DNA from: Sulfitobacter sp. D7
GTDB taxonomy: Bacteria; Pseudomonadota; Alphaproteobacteria; Rhodobacterales; Rhodobacteraceae
Reading direction: 5' to 3'
Assembly (NCBI RefSeq): GCF_003611275.1
Contig: NZ_CP020694.1
Location: 2,790,001-2,854,000, forward strand
Length of the DNA stretch: 64,000 nucleotides
The first letter of the stretch is position 1, and the number at the start of each line of letters is the position of its first letter. Of the stretch, positions 59,709 to 64,000 are shown piece by piece. Below the pieces are notes generated by a model. That model made no database searches and was not told the DNA's origin. It saw nothing but the letters and a program-made list of their open reading frames with translations. The translations under genes were made by a program, and so were the position numbers.

Positions 59709-61646
59709 TCACTTTTCGGTAAATTTAAGCTCGATCCGCCGGTTCTGCGCCCGCGCGGCTTCGGTATTGCCCTCGGCCACGGGCTGGTACTGGCCAAAGC
59801 CATTGGCCGCCAAACGATCCGGCGCGATGCCAAGGAAGTTGACCATATATTTGACCACCGACAGCGCCCGCGCTTGGCTCAGTTCCCAATTGTCCGCGAA
59901 CGCCCCAAAGCCGGAAAGCGGCACATTATCGGTATGGCCATCGACACGGATCACCCAGTCGATCTCTGCCGGGATCTCGTCTACCACGCTGCGCAGAATG
60001 CCCGCTACCTTGGCAATCTCGCCCTGCCCGTCTTGGCTCAGCACCGCACTGCCCGGCCCGAAAAGCACCTCGGAAGAGAAGACAAAGCGGTCGCCTTCGA
60101 TCCGCACGCCCTCCTGATTGCCCAGAAGGTCACGCAACCGGCCAAAGAATTCCGAGCGGTACTGGGCGAGGTTCTTGCTCTCCTCCTCCAGCCGCTTGCG
60201 CTCTGCCGCTTCGAGCTCGGCGCGACGCCGTTCCTCTGCCGCCACCCGTGCCAGCGCGGTGTTCAACTCGGACCCGAGCGATTGCAACTCAACCGATCTT
60301 GCCGCATCCCGCGCCACGGCATCGTCGAGCAGCGCCTGTAGGTTGCCCAGTTGCGCGCGCAGTTCCGCGACCTGCTGGTTCAGCAATTCGGTCTGACGCT
60401 GCGCCTCGGCGCTGACCGCCTTCTCGTCGGCCAAGGTCGCTTCGGCCTGCGCCAGTAGGGCGGCGCGGCGCTCGGCGGCGGTGGTCTTGTCCTCGGCCAG
60501 CGTTTCAGCGGCAAGCTTTGCCGCCAGCGCCTGCGCCAGACGTTCGCGCAGATCCGACTGCGAGCCGCTCAGTGCTTCGCCCTCTTGTTCAAGGCTCTGC
60601 ACGCGGGCCAGCGCCTCGGCCAAGCGGGCATTCAACGCCTGCTCGGTCACCTCTGCCTGTGCTAGTTGTGTGCGCAAGTCCTCTTCGGTGCCCTCTGCCG
60701 CGTCCAACTCTTCGGCCAGCGCGGCGCGCTCGGCCTCGAGACCTGCTCCGCTTTGTTCAGCCGCCTCCAAGCTCAGCAGAGCTGCGGCGAGTTCACTGTC
60801 CAGATCGCTTCGCGCCGCGCGCGCGGCGGCCAGCAAGGTCAAGGTGTCTTCGGCCTTCTTGCGCTGCGCCTCAAGCGAGAGGGTCATGGCCGTCAATTCC
60901 GCATCCGCATTCTCAAGCCGGTCGCGCAATGCCTGCGCCGCTGCGGCTTCGGCCAGACGGGCGGCTTCCTCGGCGCTGAGCGCTTCTTCGGCCTCTAACA
61001 CCTCGGCATTGAGGGCCGCGACCTCAGCCTCGGTTTCAGCGTTTTGGGCACGCAGATCGGCCACCAGCGCATCCAACGCCTCGCGCTTTGCCGCGGCCAG
61101 CCGGGCCGTTTCCGCCTGCGCGTCGATCTCTTCCCGCGCGGTGCTCAGCGCGAGGTTCAACGCCTCTTGCTCATCCAGCAACGCGGCTTCGCGGTCTTCC
61201 AAGCTTCCGATGCGCGCCTGATCTTCGGCCTGCGAAGCCAGAAGGGCCGCCACCCGCGCCTCGAACCCAGTGATCTCGGCCTCGGCGGCCTGCAACGCGG
61301 CCTCTTGGGCGTCGCGTTCAGAGGTCAGCCCGGCGATCACCGCTTCTTGGCGCGAGACCTCATCGCGGGCATCGTTCAGTGAGGCATTCAGCGCCCCAAG
61401 CCGGGCCTCCAGCCGCGCAGTGGTGCGTTCCTCGACTCCAAGCGCTTGGGCAAGGGCCGCGACCTCTCCGGCCAATTCGTTCAACTCGCTCTCTTGGCCG
61501 CTGATGCGTTCGGTCAGGACGAATTGCACGACCATAAAGATCGTCAACACGAACATCAGAACCAGCAAAAGCCCGGTCATCGCATCGACGAACCCCGGCC
61601 AGATCGAGCCCTGAAACCGTGCGCCTGTCCGCCGGGAAAGTGCCAT
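59709..61646 (-). CDS. MotB/OmpA-like protein with very long coiled coil
   Basis: A 645-residue partner of the MotA/ExbB-like protein upstream. A short cytoplasmic start leads to one membrane helix (about residues 22-44) with aspartate 21 in GFVDAMTGLL, equivalent to the proton-carrying aspartate of MotB. Residues from about 50 to 505 are a continuous Ala/Glu/Arg-rich coiled coil in the periplasm, and the end (about 530-645) is an OmpA/MotB peptidoglycan-binding domain with RVDGHTDNVPLSG and NWELSQARALSV. It probably transmits a proton-driven motion across the periplasm to the wall. Confidence 0.9.
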   Translation of the reverse strand: MALSRRTGARFQGSIWPGFVDAMTGLLLVLMFVLTIFMVVQFVLTERISGQESELNELAGEVAALAQALGVEERTTARLEARLGALNASLNDARDEVSRQEAVIAGLTSERDAQEAALQAAEAEITGFEARVAALLASQAEDQARIGSLEDREAALLDEQEALNLALSTAREEIDAQAETARLAAAKREALDALVADLRAQNAETEAEVAALNAEVLEAEEALSAEEAARLAEAAAAQALRDRLENADAELTAMTLSLEAQRKKAEDTLTLLAAARAARSDLDSELAAALLSLEAAEQSGAGLEAERAALAEELDAAEGTEEDLRTQLAQAEVTEQALNARLAEALARVQSLEQEGEALSGSQSDLRERLAQALAAKLAAETLAEDKTTAAERRAALLAQAEATLADEKAVSAEAQRQTELLNQQVAELRAQLGNLQALLDDAVARDAARSVELQSLGSELNTALARVAAEERRRAELEAAERKRLEEESKNLAQYRSEFFGRLRDLLGNQEGVRIEGDRFVFSSEVLFGPGSAVLSQDGQGEIAKVAGILRSVVDEIPAEIDWVIRVDGHTDNVPLSGFGAFADNWELSQARALSVVKYMVNFLGIAPDRLAANGFGQYQPVAEGNTEAARAQNRRIELKFTEK

Positions 61647-62845
61647 TACTGGTCCCCGCCACCGGGGACATCGCCGGCCCGCAGGCGACGGGCCTCAGGC
61701 GCGCGCTGCCCGGAAAGCGCCTTGGCCAGCAGTGAGATATCCTTGCGGAATTCGGCCATCGTCTCTTGCCGCCCGGCAGAAATCTCTTCGAGAATGCGCA
61801 GCATCTGCACGTCGATTGAGCGCAGCCGCATCCGGCTCTCCGCGTCGATCCCTTCGCCCGCCACTTGCCCTTCGAGCACGGCAATCAACCGGTCTTGCCC
61901 GTCGGCCACCCGATCAAGGGCGCTGTTCGTCGTCGTGTCATGCTCCATCCGCGTGGTCATCCGGTCAACGGCATCGGCAAGCTTGCCCAGCTTGTCGTCG
62001 ACCATGGCGCGGCTGACGTCGGACTGGGTGAACATCTGCTGCATCTCGGCCATCTGTTCGACCATCTGGTCCATCACGCTGGCCATGATATTTTGGTCGC
62101 CCACATCGTCGCCCGAGGTCAGCCCGACCCGCGTGATGGAGCTCAGCCAATCTTCGAGCTCTTGGTAGAAACGGTTCTGACCGTGGCCCGCAAAAAGCTC
62201 CAACAGCCCGACGACGAGAGAACCCGCAAGCCCCAAAAGCGATGAGCCAAAGGCCACGCCCATGCCGCCCAACTGCGCTTCAAGCCCGGTCATCAGGCGG
62301 CCAAAGACATCAACCCCCGCCTCCCCTTCGCCGGGGGCGAGCGAGCGGATCGTGTCGACCACAGCAGGCACGGTCGTGGCAAGCCCGTAGAAGGTACCGA
62401 GAAGACCAAGGAAAATCAGCATGTTGACGATATAGCGCGTGATCTCGCGCACCTCGTCGATACGTGAGGCGACAGAGTCGAGGATCGACCGGGTCGAGGC
62501 TGTGCTGACCTGCATCCGCGCACCGCGCTGGCGCAACAGCGACGCCAAAGGCGCCAGCAGCTGTGGCGGTTGCGCGTCGGGTTCGGCATTGTCGGCGGCA
62601 AAATCCTCAATCCAGCGGACCGAGCCGATCAGCTGCGTCACCTGATAGAAACAGGCCAGTACGCCGACGACGAAAACAAAGATGATTACCCCATTAAGCC
62701 ATGGGTTCGCGGCAAAGATCGGCAGCACACTGGGCAGGGCCAAAAAAGCGCCCACGCCGGTCAATGCCAATACGATCAGCATCAGAGAAATCTGACGCAC
62801 CGGTTGTGAAAACTGCGGTTTTGCCTTGCGGTCTGGCTGTGCCAT
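61646..62845 (-). CDS. MotA/TolQ/ExbB-type proton channel protein
   Basis: A 399-residue protein with four likely helices: about 20-42, 51-73, 138-160 and 194-217. The third carries the family motif FLGLLGTFYGL, the fourth is GVAFGSSLLGLAGSL, and after it comes a long helical cytoplasmic tail (about 225-399). It overlaps the coiled-coil MotB-like gene by a single base, so the two are translated together and probably form one stator-like unit. No TolR, TonB or flagellar genes are nearby. Confidence 0.9.
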   Translation of the reverse strand: MAQPDRKAKPQFSQPVRQISLMLIVLALTGVGAFLALPSVLPIFAANPWLNGVIIFVFVVGVLACFYQVTQLIGSVRWIEDFAADNAEPDAQPPQLLAPLASLLRQRGARMQVSTASTRSILDSVASRIDEVREITRYIVNMLIFLGLLGTFYGLATTVPAVVDTIRSLAPGEGEAGVDVFGRLMTGLEAQLGGMGVAFGSSLLGLAGSLVVGLLELFAGHGQNRFYQELEDWLSSITRVGLTSGDDVGDQNIMASVMDQMVEQMAEMQQMFTQSDVSRAMVDDKLGKLADAVDRMTTRMEHDTTTNSALDRVADGQDRLIAVLEGQVAGEGIDAESRMRLRSIDVQMLRILEEISAGRQETMAEFRKDISLLAKALSGQRAPEARRLRAGDVPGGGDQ

Positions 62846-62916
62846 GCGGCCTTTCCTGACCCTCTATTCTGCTCTTGGCGCAGCTTACACTGAAACGGCG
62901 CGGAGTTGCCAAGTTT

Positions 62917-63447
62917 TTATGAGGCCAAAGCCCTTACGCGATCATGCAACCACTCCAACGCGGGGTCATGCAAGCCCACTTCGGAAAGATGCACGGCAGT
63001 GTTGATTAAATACTCGGTATTTGGCCCGCGCCCGCCTACGGCGCGGGCAATGATCTGGGCCTGTTCTTCCAGTGGCAAGCCGCCGCAATATTGGTCATGC
63101 GCCGCGTCGATCACATAGGTCACCGCCTCCACGTCGCGGCCATCGGTCAGATGCACGGTGAGGTTTTTCTCGACATAGGCCGAGGAGATCAGCTCACGTT
63201 CGCGCAGATAGTCCAGCGTCTGCGCCTCCTGCCCCGGAGCCACGCGCATCGCCATGCCTTCGCAGGCCGAGCGGACAGATTCGTCGAGCGCCAGCACCAG
63301 CCCCGGCTGCTCCACCGTGCCGCGGTGGTGGATCGAGCGCATGCAGAACGACCGCGCATAGCCCGGCAGCGTGGCGATCACGCTTTCCGCCACCTCAAAA
63401 CCCGGGTTCCACAAAAGGCTGCCATAGCCAAATACCCACATTGTCAT
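62917..63447 (-). CDS. chaC: Gamma-glutamylcyclotransferase, ChaC type
   Basis: A 176-residue enzyme that breaks glutathione to 5-oxoproline and Cys-Gly. The family N terminus VFGYGSLLWNPGF, the conserved FCMRSIHHRGT segment and the catalytic glutamate region (RERELISSAYVEK) are present. Starts possible at 63447 or 63441; AAGGA lies about eight bases before the first. It is divergent from the DUF2125 gene and 71 bases upstream of the proton-channel gene stop on the same side. Confidence 0.9.
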   Translation of the reverse strand: MTMWVFGYGSLLWNPGFEVAESVIATLPGYARSFCMRSIHHRGTVEQPGLVLALDESVRSACEGMAMRVAPGQEAQTLDYLRERELISSAYVEKNLTVHLTDGRDVEAVTYVIDAAHDQYCGGLPLEEQAQIIARAVGGRGPNTEYLINTAVHLSEVGLHDPALEWLHDRVRALAS

Positions 63448-63513
63448 CCTGCTGGTCCTTTCTGCTGGCCTTCGGTAAACCGCATCTGAAGCACGATTTG
63501 AAGGGCTATCGAA

Positions 63514-64000
63514 ATGCGGAAATTGGTTTGGCTGCTGATTGTGCTCGCCGTACTTTGGGGCGCGTGGTGGGCCACTGCGACGACGCAGATGCAAAGCACC
63601 CTGACCGGCCTGCTCGACACCCGCCGCGCGGCGGGGTGGGAGGTTACGCTCAAGGACATCAGCAAATCGGGATTCCCCCTCTCCTTGCAAAACCGGTTGA
63701 GCGGGCTTGCCGTGGCGGCTCCCGCCCGCAGCTTGGCATTTGAGGCCCCGCAGTTTGATCTTTCCGCCCCGGTCTGGTGGCCCGGCGACCTTTCTGCGCG
63801 CGCCTCGGTCGCAAGCGCCGCGCTGCCTGCGGGCGCGCTGCCCTTGACGCTGAACATACGCGACCTGCGTGCCGAGTTGGCGCTGCATCCCGGGACCACG
63901 CTTCAACTGGAAGCGATTGAGCTCCGCAGCACGCATCTTGAGGTCAATGGCCCCGACGGGCTGTTGCTGGAAGCCGAAGAGCCCCGGATGCGGGTCACGC
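63514..64000 (+). CDS. DUF2125-family protein (3' truncated by window edge)
   Basis: An uninterrupted frame from an ATG at 63514 to the window end, read directly: MRKLVWLLIVLAVLWGAWW forms a signal anchor or signal peptide, and GWEVTLKDISKSGFPLSLQN with LAFEAPQFDLSAPVWWPGD matches the DUF2125 family, envelope proteins of alphaproteobacteria with an AsmA-like look. Only the first 162 residues are in the window. It is divergent from chaC. Function unknown. Confidence 0.82.
   Translation, partial: MRKLVWLLIVLAVLWGAWWATATTQMQSTLTGLLDTRRAAGWEVTLKDISKSGFPLSLQNRLSGLAVAAPARSLAFEAPQFDLSAPVWWPGDLSARASVASAALPAGALPLTLNIRDLRAELALHPGTTLQLEAIELRSTHLEVNGPDGLLLEAEEPRMRVT

Noticed and set aside
59709..62845. 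Zorya phage-defence system
   Set aside because: Only the ZorA/ZorB-like stator architecture is present; no ZorC, ZorD or ZorE-like gene is adjacent and the surroundings are housekeeping genes.

Overview
The window is high-GC, gene-dense alphaproteobacterial DNA, most likely from a marine Roseobacter-group member of the Rhodobacteraceae. The evidence is a set of gene neighbours typical of that group: the five-gene F1 ATP synthase operon (atpHAGDC) lying apart from the F0 genes, hsp20 next to a DUF1150 gene, a fused ATP sulfurylase/APS kinase, a YcgN-type cysteine-cluster protein behind ribF, DUF2125 next to chaC, and frequent 4-base ATGA overlaps. It reads as chromosomal core sequence with a few accessory patches. 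I found no tRNA, rRNA, insertion sequence, prophage or CRISPR array.

Layout, left to right. 0-13 kb: a 5'-truncated carboxynorspermidine decarboxylase and its dehydrogenase (alternative spermidine/norspermidine route), csbD-like, nadK, glyA, a cupin, an alpha/beta hydrolase, carB, and a three-gene operon of TadE/TadG-type pilus-assembly proteins with no other tad genes. 13-27 kb: a long KASIII, tdk, a hydroxyacid dehydrogenase-csaA-proC-ybjN block, ubiK, the lgt-midA-pgeF overlap operon, an annotation-prone 47-residue protein gene, a Hint-domain protein, an Lrp/AsnC regulator, trxB, sat/cysC and a PhzF enzyme. 27-33 kb: the heat-shock pair hsp20-DUF1150 behind a sigma-32-type promoter, purE-purK, a lone phnM, a lipase, a Nudix hydrolase and a DMT exporter.

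33-38 kb is the most unusual part: a Tat-exported solute-binding protein without any ABC permease or ATPase, a soluble histidine kinase downstream of it, and, divergently, a membrane histidine kinase and a single-domain response regulator. It looks like a ligand-sensing relay and appears AT-richer than its surroundings. 38-49 kb: groES-groEL under a CIRCE operator, a DUF2161 nuclease-fold protein, a MmcQ/YjbR gene interrupted by an in-frame TGA, ppaC, a HAD hydrolase, a MaoC hydratase, ribF-ycgN-ltaE, a hydrolase/isomerase pair and prs.

49-64 kb: the F1 ATP synthase operon followed by an H-type lectin-domain gene, a methyltransferase, gloB, clpA with an overlapping M23 peptidase, a MotA/ExbB-like plus MotB/OmpA-like pair with a very long coiled coil, chaC, and a 3'-truncated DUF2125 gene that runs off the right edge.

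Best candidates for new biology are the binding-protein/two-kinase cassette, the 47-residue gene, the three 20-bp-phased DnaA-box-like repeats near 17.9 kb, the TGA-interrupted MmcQ gene, and the coiled-coil MotAB-like pair. All function assignments come from reading motifs and context; no database search was run.
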